From Labrys miyagiensis (lineage in GTDB: Bacteria; Pseudomonadota; Alphaproteobacteria; Rhizobiales; Labraceae), in contig NZ_BSPC01000063.1 in assembly GCF_030160835.1 (NCBI RefSeq), forward strand, positions 166,394 through 230,393: a stretch of 64,000 bases of DNA, given 5' to 3'. Positions 15,903 through 25,408 of the stretch are shown one piece after another. The notes beneath the pieces are model-generated. The model worked only from the letters and a program-made list of their open reading frames with translations. It was not told the DNA's origin and ran no database searches. Numbering within the stretch: position 1 is the stretch's first letter; each line of letters opens with the position of its first letter. The position numbers were made by a program, and so were the translations under genes.

Positions 15903-17182
15903 GCGTGTCCCGCCCCCTGATCCTGCGGCTCTACAGCCTGGCGACGGCGGGGTTTGGGCCTTTTTCGGGCCTGCTGCTCGGGCGGCGCCAGCGCCGGGGC
16001 AAGGAAGACCCGCTGCGCCGGCCCGAGCGCATCGGCATTGCCGGCAAGCCGCGCCCTGAGGGGCCGCTGTGCTGGCTGCACGGGGCGAGCGTCGGCGAAT
16101 CCATCACGCTGCTGCCCATCGCCGAGAGGCTGGGCGCCCAGGGCTTCCAGGTCTTGATGACAACCGGCACCGTCACCTCCGCCGCCCTGATGGCGCGGCG
16201 GCTGCCGGCGGGTGCTATCCATCAATTCGTGCCGCTCGACGTCCCCGCCTTCGTGCGGCGCTTCCTCAGGCATTGGCAGCCCGATCTCGCGGTTTTCCTG
16301 GAATCGGAGATCTGGCCGACCATGGTTCAGGAGACCAGGGCGGCCGGCGTCGCGCTCGCGCTCGTCAACGCACGCATGTCGCCGCGCTCCTTCGCCCGCT
16401 GGCGGCGCGCTCCGCGCACCATCGGCACGCTGCTCGGCTGCTTCGACCTCATCGCTGCCCAGAGCGAGGACGATGGCGAGCGCTTCAAGGCGCTCGGCGC
16501 GCCCAATGTCATGATCTCGGGCAACCTCAAATTCGATGCGCCCGCGCCTTCGGCCGACGAGGCAAAGCTCGGGGAGTTGCAGACCGCGATCGGAGCAAGG
16601 CCACTCTGGCTGGCCGCCGCCACCCATGACGGCGAGGAGGCTCTCGCCGGCGAGGTCCATGCCGGACTGAAGGACCGTTTTGTCGACCTTCTCACCCTCA
16701 TCGTGCCCAGGCATCCCGACCGAGGGCCGGCCGTTGCGGCGGAGCTGAGGGCGAAGGGGCTCAAAGTCGGGTTGCGTTCAGAGGGCGCGGTGCCGCAGGC
16801 CGATATGGATGTCTATGTCGCCGACACGGTGGGCGAGATGGGCCTGTTCTACCGCCTCGCCCGCATCGTCTTCGTCGGCAAGTCGCTGCTGGGGGACGGC
16901 GGCCAGAACCCAATCGAGCCGGCCAAGCTCGGCGCGGCTGTTCTGCACGGGCCTTTTGTGCAAAATTTCCTGGTGGCATATGGGGCGTTGGACGGCATGG
17001 GCGGCGCAATCATGGTTCGCAGCAGCGGGGAACTGGCCTCGGCCGTCGCACGCCTGCTGGCCGATCCTGCCGAGACAGAACGCGTGGCTGAAGGGGGCGC
17101 CCGGGCGATCGCCAGCCTGACGGGTGCGCTCGACCGCACCATGACGGCACTGGCCGCGCTCGCGGCGAAGCCGGCGTCATGA
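15899..17182 (+). CDS. waaA: 3-deoxy-D-manno-octulosonic acid (Kdo) transferase
   Basis: A 427-residue glycosyltransferase that adds Kdo to lipid A precursor on the inner-membrane face. The N-terminal half has the GASVGES motif (about residues 61-67), normal for the family, and the segment DLAVFLESEIWPTM. The C-terminal half is the CMP-Kdo-binding Rossmann domain, with GEMGLFYRLARIVFVGKSL and GGQNPIEPAKLGAAVLHGP. GTG start at 15899 overlaps the preceding stop as GTGA, and the end overlaps lpxK as ATGA. This is a tightly coupled operon for the core/lipid A junction. Full length for the family. Confidence 0.95.
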   Translation: MSVSRPLILRLYSLATAGFGPFSGLLLGRRQRRGKEDPLRRPERIGIAGKPRPEGPLCWLHGASVGESITLLPIAERLGAQGFQVLMTTGTVTSAALMARRLPAGAIHQFVPLDVPAFVRRFLRHWQPDLAVFLESEIWPTMVQETRAAGVALALVNARMSPRSFARWRRAPRTIGTLLGCFDLIAAQSEDDGERFKALGAPNVMISGNLKFDAPAPSADEAKLGELQTAIGARPLWLAAATHDGEEALAGEVHAGLKDRFVDLLTLIVPRHPDRGPAVAAELRAKGLKVGLRSEGAVPQADMDVYVADTVGEMGLFYRLARIVFVGKSLLGDGGQNPIEPAKLGAAVLHGPFVQNFLVAYGALDGMGGAIMVRSSGELASAVARLLADPAETERVAEGGARAIASLTGALDRTMTALAALAAKPAS

Positions 17183-18201
17183 GCTCCCTGCTGCCGATCA
17201 GTCTCAAGGCGCCACAATTCTGGTACCGGCCCAGGGGTTGGCTGGCGCGGCTGCTGAGCCCCATCGCCCGTCTCTATGGCGGCCGGGTGATCGCCCGCAT
17301 GCGCCGGCCGGGCGCCCGTGCCGAGGTGCCGGTCGTCTGCGTCGGCAATTTCACCCTCGGCGGCGCCGGCAAGACGCCGCTCGCCATCGAGATTGCCGAG
17401 ATCCTCAGGCAGACCGGCCAGAAACCGGCCTTCCTCACCCGCGGCTATGGCGGGCGCGAGAAGGGACCACTGGTCGTCCTGCCCGAGGCTTCGGCCGAAC
17501 AGGTCGGCGACGAGGCCTTGCTGCTTGCCCAGAAGGGCCTGACCGTGCTCTCGCGCGACAGGCCGGCCGGCGCGGCGCTGGCGGTTGCCGAGGGCGCCAC
17601 CATCATCATCATGGATGACGGCTTCCAGAATCCTTCGCTCGACAAGGATTGCTCGATCATTGCGGTGGATGGCGAGACCGGCATCGGCAATGGCATGGTC
17701 TTTCCGTCAGGCCCGCTCAGGGGCCCGATCCACGACCAGGTGCCCTTCGCGTCGGCGGTCGTGGTGATCGGCCCTGGCGACGCCGGCACCATCGTGCATG
17801 AGTTCGCCCGCGGCTCCGGGCTTGCGGTCTTCCGGGCGCGGACGACGGTCGACCCGTCGGCGCCGGTGCTGCGCGGCAAGCGCGTGCTCGCCTTTGCGGG
17901 GATCGGGCGACCGGAGAAGTTCTTCAAGACGCTGGCGGACATGGGCGCCATCATCGCCGCCACCGAAGTCTTCGCCGACCATCACGCCTTCAGCGAGGAG
18001 GATGCCAGCCGTATCGCGCTCAGGGCGCAGACGGCCAAGCTCATCCCGGTGACCACTACCAAGGACAGGGTCCGCCTTTCCGGAGGCCCCGCCCGTATCG
18101 GCCTCGCCTCCATCTCACAGACCGTGCCGATCCGCCTCGTCTTCGAGGAAGAACGCGACTTGCACGACTTCCTGGTCAAGCGCTTCCGGCTCGGCGGGTA
18201 G
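17179..18201 (+). CDS. lpxK: Tetraacyldisaccharide 4'-kinase
   Basis: A 340-residue lipid A kinase that phosphorylates the 4' position of tetraacyldisaccharide-1-phosphate at the inner membrane. The P-loop VGNFTLGGAGKTP lies at about residues 55-67, preceded by the membrane-associating FWYRPRGWLARLLSP region. The family motifs RGYGGR, EALLLAQ and IIMDDGFQNPSL follow. Its ATG overlaps the waaA stop by 4 nt, so it is the last gene of the acyltransferase-waaA-lpxK operon. It ends in TAG and is followed after 49 nt by a family-5 palindrome. Confidence 0.95.
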   Translation: MSSLLPISLKAPQFWYRPRGWLARLLSPIARLYGGRVIARMRRPGARAEVPVVCVGNFTLGGAGKTPLAIEIAEILRQTGQKPAFLTRGYGGREKGPLVVLPEASAEQVGDEALLLAQKGLTVLSRDRPAGAALAVAEGATIIIMDDGFQNPSLDKDCSIIAVDGETGIGNGMVFPSGPLRGPIHDQVPFASAVVVIGPGDAGTIVHEFARGSGLAVFRARTTVDPSAPVLRGKRVLAFAGIGRPEKFFKTLADMGAIIAATEVFADHHAFSEEDASRIALRAQTAKLIPVTTTKDRVRLSGGPARIGLASISQTVPIRLVFEEERDLHDFLVKRFRLGG

Positions 18202-18250
18202 GGGCGGGCGAGATGGCCGCCAGAGGCTCCTATCCCGAAGCATCTATGTA

Positions 18251-18402
18251 CTGTCATCCCCGGCTAGCACGTCACAAGCTTTGCTTGTGACTGGGAGGGA
18301 AGGGGATCCAGGGGCTAAGGAACTGCACTCTTTGCCCACTGGATTCCCTTCCCTTCGCCCTCTCTCGCTACGCTCGCGAGTGGCTCAGCCGGGAATGACA
18401 GC
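18251..18402. repeat. Family-5 imperfect palindrome, copy 1
   Basis: The element opens CTGTCATCCCCGGCT and closes AGCCGGGAATGACAG, with inner hairpins CACAAGCTTTGCTTGTG and CTCGCTACGCTCGCGAG and pairing arms GGGAAGGGGATCCAG / CTGGATTCCCTTCCC. A shorter relative is at 61546-61630. It lies downstream of lpxK and could end its transcript. Confidence 0.85.
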
Positions 18403-18443
18403 CCTTCCTTTGATCGATGCATCAAAGACAAGGCGCCGGCCAC

Positions 18444-18716
18444 TTAGTGCGACATCTCCAGCGTTGGCTCGATCAGCGCTTCCGGCAGTTCGCCGAACTG
18501 GGCGATGATCGCGGTCTTGACCCCGCCCGAGCGCCGATCGCGCGAACGCGAAAAGGCGATGGCGCCATCATAGCGGCCCGCAATCACCGCGGACTCAGCC
18601 CTGTACTGCACGGACGCCCAGTTGGACGCGTCGACGGGCTGGAGCGGTACCAGCTCACCGGCAGCATCGCGAATGAAGGGCAGGACGCCATATTCGATAT
18701 CGGCACTCTCAAACAT
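18444..18716 (-). CDS. Hypothetical protein, 90 residues
   Basis: A short protein without a recognised family. The start ATG at 18716 is preceded by GAGGG. The sequence reads as a plausible soluble protein: MFESADIEYGVLPFIRDAAG, then WASVQYRAESAVIAGRYDGA, then AIIAQFGELPEALIEP. No signal peptide or membrane segment is visible. It is isolated between the family-5 repeat and DUF2093 and faces away from lpxK. Coding is supported by regular amino-acid composition and a ribosome-binding site, not by homology. Confidence 0.55.
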   Translation of the reverse strand: MFESADIEYGVLPFIRDAAGELVPLQPVDASNWASVQYRAESAVIAGRYDGAIAFSRSRDRRSGGVKTAIIAQFGELPEALIEPTLEMSH

Positions 18717-18992
18717 CGGACTATCCCTCGAATTCCCATCCGCCCACACGGAAACCTAACCATGCGGCCGTTGGGAAATCAGTGCCTGACTACCTCCGCT
18801 CATGGCGTGCGATTTTACACACACGATAGGCGTGAGGTTGGGCGGACAGGGATCGATGAATGATGTTTTTTGAAGCAAAAACAAATGGTTGTTGAATATT
18901 ATTGAGTTGGTGCGGGAAGGGGTGGCCGGTCAGGTTTTCGCGAACGGCTGTATCCTGCGGAATTGTGACCCAACGGCCAATCTTTGGGCGGC

Positions 18993-19214
18993 CTAGATCA
19001 CGCCGAGGCTTCTGAGGCGCTCCAGTGCCGCTTCGCGGGTGGCATAGGCTTCCTGGCGATCGACGCTCCAGTAGCGGAGTTCGTCGATCGGGATATGGAC
19101 GCCGGTCACGGCGCAACGCACATAGCTGCCGGGCTTGAGGATGCGAAAATCCGCATCGAGAAACTGGATCTGTGCTTCGCCGGGCATCGACATGCGGCTT
19201 TCGTGACGATTCAT
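18993..19214 (-). CDS. DUF2093 family protein
   Basis: A 73-residue protein of the DUF2093 family, restricted to Alphaproteobacteria. The characteristic parts are AQIQFLDADFRILKPGSYV, RCAVTGVHIPIDELRYWSVD and a final region of short helices (YATREAALERLRSLG). The RCAVTG...IPL/ID-type pattern resembles a small zinc-ribbon-like fold with only one cysteine here. It is downstream of xseA on the same strand, separated by 148 nt, an order seen in other Rhizobiales. Function unknown. Confidence 0.82.
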   Translation of the reverse strand: MNRHESRMSMPGEAQIQFLDADFRILKPGSYVRCAVTGVHIPIDELRYWSVDRQEAYATREAALERLRSLGVI

Positions 19215-19362
19215 CGAGAGGTTGGCCTGCGTTGGAACGGGTTTGAGGTAAATATAACAGACCGCGTCTGCGGGGACGATCTCAAAAAACGATCACTCTT
19301 CAAGGCGATATTCTCAGTTTTATCAAAAGCTTGGAGTTTGTTTCCCGGATTGGACAGTAATA

Positions 19363-20928
19363 TCATTCGTCGAACAAACCGGGTTGCTTGCTTGCCGGTC
19401 TGGCTTTCGGCAGCCGGGTGGGCGGCGGCGAGCCACCATTGCTGACGATGAAATGGCCATCGGCGAATTGCAGGTCAAGGGTCGAGGCCGCCTTAGCGGC
19501 CGGGACACTGCGCACGGGCTGGCCCTCGCCGTCGCGCACCAGCGCAAAGCCGCGCTGCAGCACGCCCTGGTAGGAATAGGCATCGAGCAGGACGGAGAAG
19601 CGGCTGAGCCGCTCGCGCTGCGCCTGGGTGCGGGCGCTCGCGGCCTGGAGCAGGCGGTTGGCGAGGTTGTCGAGGCGTTCGCGCCCCGCTTCGCTGCGTC
19701 GGGACAGCAGCAGAGGCGTCAATTGACTGGCGCGGCCGGCGAACGCCTCGCGCTTGCGGGCGAGGGCAATGCGAGCGCTGGCCTCCAGGCGATCCGCCAC
19801 GGCGTGGAAACGGTCCCGGCTGCGGTCGAGCCGGTTGGAGGGGCTTTGCGCCAGCAGGCGGCGGGAGACCGCGTCATAAAGCTGGTGGTGCCGGCGGGTG
19901 TTGAGCAGCAGCGCCTGCACGAGGCGCCCGGCGGTGAGGTCGAGCCGCTGGCGAGGGGTCGCCAGCAGCGCCTCGCCGCTGGGCAGGGCCCGGCCGAGAT
20001 TGCGCAGGTCCTGCCGGCGGCGCTCGATCATGCGCAAAGCGTGGCCGGTGAGCCGCGCGCCGAGGTCGTGCAGATTGGCGAAGAGGTCCGCTCGCACCGG
20101 CACGGCCATCTCGGCCGCGCCCGTGGGCGTTGGAGCGCGGCGGTCGGCGACATGGTCGATCAGCGTCCAGTCGGTCTCATGGCCCACGGCCGAGATCAGC
20201 GGGATCGAGCAATTCGCGGCGGCACGCACCACGATCTCCTCGTTGAAGGACCACAGATCCTCCAGGCTGCCGCCGCCGCGCGCCACGATCAGCACGTCCG
20301 GGCGCGGGATGCGACCTCCTTGAGGCAATGCGTCGAAGCCGTTGATGGCATTCGCGATTTCGGCGGCGCTGGTGTCGCCCTGCACCCGCACCGGCCAGAC
20401 GATGACAGGACGGGGGAAGCGGTCGGAGATGCGATGCAGGATATCGCGGATCACCGCGCCGGTGGGCGAGGTGACGACACCGACCACGCGCGGCAGGAAG
20501 GGCAGCGCGCGCTTGCGGCTCTCGTCGAACAGGCCCTCGGCGGCGAGTTTGCGCCGACGCTCCTCCAGGAGGGCCATCAGCGCGCCGAGGCCGGCGGGCT
20601 CCAGCCGGTCGATAATGATCTGGTAGGAGGACTTGCCGGGGAAGGTGGTGAGGCGGCCATGGGCGATCACCTCCATGCCTTCCTCGGGGCGCTGCTTGAG
20701 GCGCGCCATGTTGCCCTTCCAGATCACCGCGTCGATCTTGGCGCCTTCGTCCTTCAGGGCGAAATAGGCGTGGCCCGAAGCGACCGGCCCGCGATAGCCT
20801 GAGATTTCGCCACGCACGCGCACATAGCCGAAGGCATCCTCCACCGTGCGCTTGAGGGCGCCGGAGAGCTCGGAGACCGTCCACTCCGGGGCGTTGGAGG
20901 GCTGAGAATCAGGCAGGAGATCGGACAT
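19363..20928 (-). CDS. xseA: Exodeoxyribonuclease VII large subunit
   Basis: A 521-residue nuclease subunit that, with XseB, degrades single-stranded DNA into oligonucleotides. The N-terminal OB domain is clear (EWTVSELSGALKRTVEDAFG, YVRVRGEISGYRGPVASGHA), followed by the conserved VVGVVTSPTGAVIRDI, DVLIVARGGGSLEDLWSFN and the ISAVGHETDWTLIDHVADRR catalytic-core segments. A long helical, Arg-rich region that would form the coiled coil spans roughly 290-440, and a short C-terminal domain ends with FDE. Length is normal or slightly long. xseB is not in the window. Confidence 0.95.
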   Translation of the reverse strand: MSDLLPDSQPSNAPEWTVSELSGALKRTVEDAFGYVRVRGEISGYRGPVASGHAYFALKDEGAKIDAVIWKGNMARLKQRPEEGMEVIAHGRLTTFPGKSSYQIIIDRLEPAGLGALMALLEERRRKLAAEGLFDESRKRALPFLPRVVGVVTSPTGAVIRDILHRISDRFPRPVIVWPVRVQGDTSAAEIANAINGFDALPQGGRIPRPDVLIVARGGGSLEDLWSFNEEIVVRAAANCSIPLISAVGHETDWTLIDHVADRRAPTPTGAAEMAVPVRADLFANLHDLGARLTGHALRMIERRRQDLRNLGRALPSGEALLATPRQRLDLTAGRLVQALLLNTRRHHQLYDAVSRRLLAQSPSNRLDRSRDRFHAVADRLEASARIALARKREAFAGRASQLTPLLLSRRSEAGRERLDNLANRLLQAASARTQAQRERLSRFSVLLDAYSYQGVLQRGFALVRDGEGQPVRSVPAAKAASTLDLQFADGHFIVSNGGSPPPTRLPKARPASKQPGLFDE

Positions 20929-21178
20929 GCCGGCATTCTACACAAAGCACCCGGCATGCCGAATGGCTGTCGATACCTGGCTCGAGAATCGGCGGAACCT
21001 CGACTTCCTGTCATTGCCGCGCTTGTCGCGGCAAACCAGAGAACCGCGAGCGCCTAAGAAAGAGCCGGGTCCGAAGAGCTGGCGGCGGGGCACACCTGTT
21101 TTCGCCACTCCCTCCTCCCCCTTGCCAACGCCTTCCTCCCCGTGGACCATGGCGCCAAAGCAGAACCGGGAGGCAGCC

Positions 21179-22201
21179 ATGAAGTCCGTTCGTCTCGAAG
21201 CCGTGGGAGCGCTGCATCTGCGCAAGGTCGCCAGGCCCAAGCCAGGGCCGGATGAGTTGCTGGTGCGTGTGGAGGCCTCCGGCATCTGCGGCACGGACCG
21301 CCATCTCTTCCTCGGCGAGTTCCCCTCGAAACCGCCCGTCACCCTCGGACATGAGTTCTGCGGCATCGTCGAGGATATCGGCGGTGAGGTGGAAGGCTTT
21401 CGCGCCGGCATGCGAATCACCGGCGATCCCAACATCGTCTGCGGGCGCTGTGCGCAGTGCCAGGCCGGGCGCATCAATCTCTGCCGCAATCTGCGCGCCA
21501 TCGGCATACATCGTGACGGGGCCCTTGCGGAGTATGTGCGGGTGCCGCAGAAGCAGGCCTATGAGCTGCCTTTGGCCCTCAAGGCGACGCATGGCGCCTT
21601 CTGCGAGCCGCTGGCCTGCTGCCTGCATGGCGTCGACCTTGCGGCGATCCGGCCAGGCTCGTCCGTCGTGGTGCTCGGCGGCGGCGTGATCGGCCTGCTG
21701 GTGGTACAGCTTGCCCGGCTCGCCGGGGCGGCGCGGGTGGTGCTCTCCACTCGCCAGGCCGCCAAGCGAAAGCTGGCGAAGGAGATCGGCGCCACAGACG
21801 GCATCGATCCCTCGGCCGGTGATCTCATCACGGAGGTCACCGGGCCGGACGGGCTGCTGCCAGGCGGCGCCGATGTGGTGATCGAATGCGCGGGGGTCGC
21901 AGAGACCGTCAAGCAGAGCTTCCAGCTCGCAAGGCCCGGCGGCAGCGTGATCATCCTCGGCGTGATGCCGCAGGGCGTCAGCGTGCCGGTGGAGCCCTTC
22001 GATATCCTGTTCCGCGAGCTGAAAGTGTTCGGCTCCTTCATCAACCCCTTCACCCATAAGCGCGCGGCGGATCTGGTGAGTTCAGGGGCGATCGAGCTCG
22101 ACAGACTGATCTCGCGCGAAGTGGGCCTCGACGAAGTGCCTGCTATCATCGCCAGGCCTGCTGGGCCGGGTGAGGTGAAGGTGATGTATGTGGCGGCGTG
22201 A
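21179..22201 (+). CDS. Zinc-dependent medium-chain dehydrogenase (sorbitol/threonine dehydrogenase-like)
   Basis: A 340-residue MDR enzyme. Catalytic zinc ligands fit C37 (GICGTD) with H58/E59 (LGHEF), and the structural zinc cysteines are C88, C91, C94 and C102 in VCGRCAQCQAGRINLC. The NAD(P) Rossmann site is GGGVIGLLVVQLA. The overall form suits oxidation of a polyol, an alcohol or threonine. The start ATG at 21179 follows GGGAGG. It is divergent from xseA and stands alone; it is followed by a family-1 palindrome. Substrate cannot be assigned from the sequence. Confidence 0.9.
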   Translation: MKSVRLEAVGALHLRKVARPKPGPDELLVRVEASGICGTDRHLFLGEFPSKPPVTLGHEFCGIVEDIGGEVEGFRAGMRITGDPNIVCGRCAQCQAGRINLCRNLRAIGIHRDGALAEYVRVPQKQAYELPLALKATHGAFCEPLACCLHGVDLAAIRPGSSVVVLGGGVIGLLVVQLARLAGAARVVLSTRQAAKRKLAKEIGATDGIDPSAGDLITEVTGPDGLLPGGADVVIECAGVAETVKQSFQLARPGGSVIILGVMPQGVSVPVEPFDILFRELKVFGSFINPFTHKRAADLVSSGAIELDRLISREVGLDEVPAIIARPAGPGEVKVMYVAA

Positions 22202-22213
22202 GGTGGGTACGCT

Positions 22214-22393
22214 AAAGCCTTCCCCACAAAGCTGGGGGAGGTGGGCCGACGAAGTCGGCTCGGAGGGGGTGTGGTCAGAATAGGGTGCGGGAAGCGCCGT
22301 TCCAGGTTTGTGTTTGATACGCTTTTTCCTGGCCACACCCCCTCCGTCACGACTTTGTCGTGCGACCTCCCCCAGCTTCGTGGGGGAGGCTTT
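22214..22393. repeat. Family-1 palindrome, copy 1
   Basis: Outer arms AAAGCCTTCCCCAC and GTGGGGGAGGCTTT, each followed inward by AAGCTGGGGGAGGT or its complement, then GTCGGAGGGGGTGTGG against CCACACCCCCTCCG. The centre is a short unpaired stretch. Two relatives are at 29248-29473 and 57361-57521. Confidence 0.9.
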
Positions 22394-22473
22394 GCGTCGC
22401 GCTTCGCTCGACATTTCTTTCCTTCGCCCTGCATAATGGTCTCGTTTCGTTCTCACATCTGATTCTGCCCTCA

Positions 22474-23631
22474 ATGCCCCGCAAGTCCCCCTTCCTCACC
22501 AAGGCTCAGGCCCGCCGCGTCCTGCTCCACGCCCAGCGGCTCGATACGCTTGCACCCTTCGGGGACAGCGCGGAGGCGACGCCGGCTGCGGTGGCGCATC
22601 TGGGCTATGTGCAGATCGACACCATCAACGTCATCGAGCGCAGCCACCACCACATCCTGTGGACGCGCATTCCCGGCTACAGGCGGGCGCATCTCACGCA
22701 GGCGCAAAGCGGCGACAGATCCGTCTTCGAATATTGGACGCATGCGCTGTCCTATATTCCGACGGCGGATCTGCGTTTCTTCCTGCCGCAGATGAAGCGT
22801 TATCACGAGCGGCCGGACAAATGGTTCGAGGGCGTGACCAAGGCCGAGATGCGCAAGGTGCTCACGCTCATCCGCAAGGATGGGCCGCTCACCATCCGCG
22901 ACATCGACGACGACGTGCTGGTGGAGAAGGAGCACCCCTGGGCGAGCCGCAAGCCCTCCAAGCGGGCGCTGCAACTGGCCTTCTACACTGGCGTGCTGGC
23001 GGTCTCGGCGCGCGAGGGCATGCTCAAGACCTATGAGCTGATGGAGCGCCATTTCGGCTGGGATGCCGATCCTGCGCTCAAGCCCAAGCCTGCGACGGAA
23101 CGGCAGGGGCTGGACTACCTAATCGACCGAGCCCTGCGCTCCCAGGGCATCGTCACGCTGGATTCGATCTGCCATCTCGTGCCCAGCCTCAAGGGCGCGG
23201 TGCGCGAGCGCATCGAGGCGCGCATGCGCAAGAAGGAAATCCTCGCCGTCGATGTCGAGGAGGCCGGTAAGGTCGAGCATTGGGCCCGTCCCGAAGCGCT
23301 GGAGGCGGTGTCGGCGCCGCCGGCCGAGCTGGTGCATATCCTCTCGCCCTTCGATCCCTTGGTAATCCAGCGCAAGAGGCTGAAATTCTTCTTCGACTAT
23401 GATCATAGGTTTGAAGCCTATGTGCCGAAGGAAAAACGGGTTTTCGGCTATTTTGCCCTGCCGGTGCTGGCGGGCGAGGAGGTCGTCGCCGCCATCGATC
23501 TCAAGACGGATCGGTCGGGCCGCAAGCTCATGATCCAGCAATGGAGTTGGGTCGGGCAGGGGGGCGAAGCGCGGCACAAGGCGGTGATTGAGGAAGCGCT
23601 GGGGCGGTTCGAGGCGTTTCAGCTGGAGTAG
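22474..23631 (+). CDS. YcaQ/AlkX-like DNA glycosylase (HTH_42 family)
   Basis: A 385-residue protein of the DUF1006/HTH_42 family, which includes E. coli YcaQ, a glycosylase that unhooks DNA interstrand crosslinks. The catalytic Q-x-D motif is visible as YVQIDTINVI (Q47, D49). Other family segments are FEYWTHALSYIPTADLRFF and the late VHILSPFDPLVIQRKRLKFF and YVPKEKRVFGYFALPVL. It has tandem winged helices in the middle (DGPLTIRDIDDD). The start ATG at 22474 has only a weak ribosome-binding site. The gene ends in TAG directly at the start of a family-3 palindrome. Confidence 0.88.
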   Translation: MPRKSPFLTKAQARRVLLHAQRLDTLAPFGDSAEATPAAVAHLGYVQIDTINVIERSHHHILWTRIPGYRRAHLTQAQSGDRSVFEYWTHALSYIPTADLRFFLPQMKRYHERPDKWFEGVTKAEMRKVLTLIRKDGPLTIRDIDDDVLVEKEHPWASRKPSKRALQLAFYTGVLAVSAREGMLKTYELMERHFGWDADPALKPKPATERQGLDYLIDRALRSQGIVTLDSICHLVPSLKGAVRERIEARMRKKEILAVDVEEAGKVEHWARPEALEAVSAPPAELVHILSPFDPLVIQRKRLKFFFDYDHRFEAYVPKEKRVFGYFALPVLAGEEVVAAIDLKTDRSGRKLMIQQWSWVGQGGEARHKAVIEEALGRFEAFQLE

Positions 23632-23748
23632 CCGGGAGCGCGGGCATCCTCCGGGTGCACGGGCATCTTGCCCGTTCCTGGAAGCAACGCGCTCTATGAC
23701 AAGGAAAGAACGGGCAGGATGCCCGTGCACCCGGACACGCGCTCCCAG
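23632..23748. repeat. Family-3 palindrome, copy a (abuts TAG of the YcaQ-like gene)
   Basis: The arms are CCGGGAGCGCG and CGCGCTCCCAG on the outside, then GGGTGCACGGGCATC and GATGCCCGTGCACCC, then GCCCGTTC / GAACGGGC, around a loop containing TGGAAGCAACGCG and AAGGAAAG. The element begins at the base after the TAG stop (23629-23631). Confidence 0.9.
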
Positions 23749-23841
23749 CAGCACAACCCCTGCGTGCTTGCCCCCATTCCCTTCTTCTGCTGGAAAGACT
23801 CAACCGCCCGCAGCCGGCGAGCCCAGGAAACGTCCCGTCCC

Positions 23842-25269
23842 ATGCCTCAAGCCACGATCAGCGCGCCCCGCGCCGTCTCCACCCCGTTCGACAACGCGCT
23901 TGCCGCCGGCGCCATCGCTGCCCGGCTCGACCGCCTGCCGCAGACCTATACGGTGTGGAAGCTGATCGTGCTGCTCAGCCTCGGCTTCTTCTTCGAGCTT
24001 TACGACCTGCTCTACACCGGCAATATCGCGCCGGGACTGGTGAAGGCCGGGATCCTCACGCCGACCACCCCAGGCCTGTTCGGCAACAATGGCGTGGCGA
24101 GCTTTGTGGCGGCCTTGTTCGCGGGCCTGTTCATCGGCACCATCGCCTGCGGTTTCCTCGCAGACCGCTTCGGCCGGCGCAGCGTCTTCACCGTGTCGCT
24201 GCTCTGGTATACGGCTGCCAACATCGTCATGGCCTTCCAGGACACCGCCCTGGGGCTGAACCTCTGGCGCTTCATCTCGGGCCTTGGGCTCGGCGTCGAG
24301 ATGATTGTGATCGGCACCTATCTCTCCGAGCTGGTGCCGCGCCATGTGCGCGGGCGCGCCTTCGCCTGCTGCCAGGCCGTCGGCTTCACCGCCGTGCCGG
24401 TTGCGGCGTTCCTCGCCTATTTCCTGGTGCCTAGCGCGCCCTTCGGTCTCGACGGCTGGCGCTGGGTGGTGCTGATCGGCGCGAGCAGCGCCATCTTCAT
24501 CTGGTGGATCCGCCTCGGCCTGCCGGAAAGCCCGCGCTGGCTGGCGCAGCAGGGGCGCCTGCGCGAGGCCGACGCCATCATGAGCGACCTCGAGCTGCGC
24601 GTGACGGCCGAGCATGGTGCGCCGCTGCCGGAGCCGGCCGCGCCAGAGCTCGTGCAGCAGCAGAACCGCTGGACGCAGATGTGGGAGCCGCCACTGCTCG
24701 ACCGCACCATCATGATGATCATCTTCAATATCTGCCAGACGGTGAGCTTCTACGGTTTCCTCAACTGGGTGCCGACGCTGCTGATCAAGCAGGGCATTAC
24801 CACGACGTCGAGCCTGTTCTACACCGCCATCATCGCGCTGGCCTCGCCAGTGGGACCGTTGCTCGGCTTCCTCTTCGCCGACCGCTACGAGCGCAAGAGC
24901 GTGCTGGTGGTCATCGCTTTCGTGATCATCGTGGCGGGCCTCGCCTTCAGCCAGGTGACGGCGCCGGCGGCCATCATCGTGCTCGGCGCCTGCCTGACGA
25001 TCGCCAACAACATCATGTCCTACACCTTCCACGCCTATCAGCAGGAGCTGTTCCCAACCGGCATCCGGGCGCGGGCGGCCGGCTTCGTCTATTCCTGGAG
25101 CCGCTTCTCGGCCATCTTCACCAGCTTCATCATCGCCTTCGTGCTGCAATATTCGGGCGTGACGGGTGTTTTCGTCTTTATCGCAGCAGCCATGCTGGTG
25201 GTGGCGCTCGCCATCGGCCTGATGGGGCCGAAGACGCGCAATCTCGCCTTGGAGGCGATTTCGCGCTGA
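23842..25269 (+). CDS. Major facilitator superfamily transporter (sugar porter-like)
   Basis: A 475-residue, 12-helix membrane transporter. The N-terminal [14 protein letters not shown] has the conserved Asp of helix 1 found in NiaP/SP-type porters, and the loop 2-3 motif [13 protein letters not shown] is intact; LPESPRWL and a second [13 protein letters not shown] follow. The late motif [12 protein letters not shown] is typical of the same group. The start was set at the ATG at 23842 (MPQATISAP) after the repeat. It likely moves an organic anion or sugar across the inner membrane with protons; the substrate is not determined. The TGA is followed by a family-3 palindrome. Confidence 0.9.
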   Translation: MPQATISAPRAVSTPFDNALAAGAIAARLDRLPQTYTVWKLIVLLSLGFFFELYDLLYTGNIAPGLVKAGILTPTTPGLFGNNGVASFVAALFAGLFIGTIACGFLADRFGRRSVFTVSLLWYTAANIVMAFQDTALGLNLWRFISGLGLGVEMIVIGTYLSELVPRHVRGRAFACCQAVGFTAVPVAAFLAYFLVPSAPFGLDGWRWVVLIGASSAIFIWWIRLGLPESPRWLAQQGRLREADAIMSDLELRVTAEHGAPLPEPAAPELVQQQNRWTQMWEPPLLDRTIMMIIFNICQTVSFYGFLNWVPTLLIKQGITTTSSLFYTAIIALASPVGPLLGFLFADRYERKSVLVVIAFVIIVAGLAFSQVTAPAAIIVLGACLTIANNIMSYTFHAYQQELFPTGIRARAAGFVYSWSRFSAIFTSFIIAFVLQYSGVTGVFVFIAAAMLVVALAIGLMGPKTRNLALEAISR

Positions 25270-25295
25270 GCCGCGGCAACAAGCGGAGAAATCTT

Positions 25296-25408
25296 CCCGG
25301 GTGCGCGGACGTCTCGTCCGCTCTTGGAAACGACGCCGCTTGTGGGAAAGGAAAGAGGCGGATCGTCCGACACTCTCTCGAGTGTCGTAGGGACGTCCGC
25401 GCTCCCAG
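25296..25408. repeat. Family-3 palindrome, copy b (abuts TAG of zwf)
   Basis: Left arm CCCGGGTGCGCGGACGTC and right arm GGACGTCCGCGCTCCCAG; internal GTCCGCTCTTGGAAACGA and AAGGAAAGAGGCGGA pair in part. An extra nested CGACACTC/GAGTGTCG hairpin lies near the right end. The right edge is immediately before the TAG stop of zwf (25411-25409, minus strand). Confidence 0.9.
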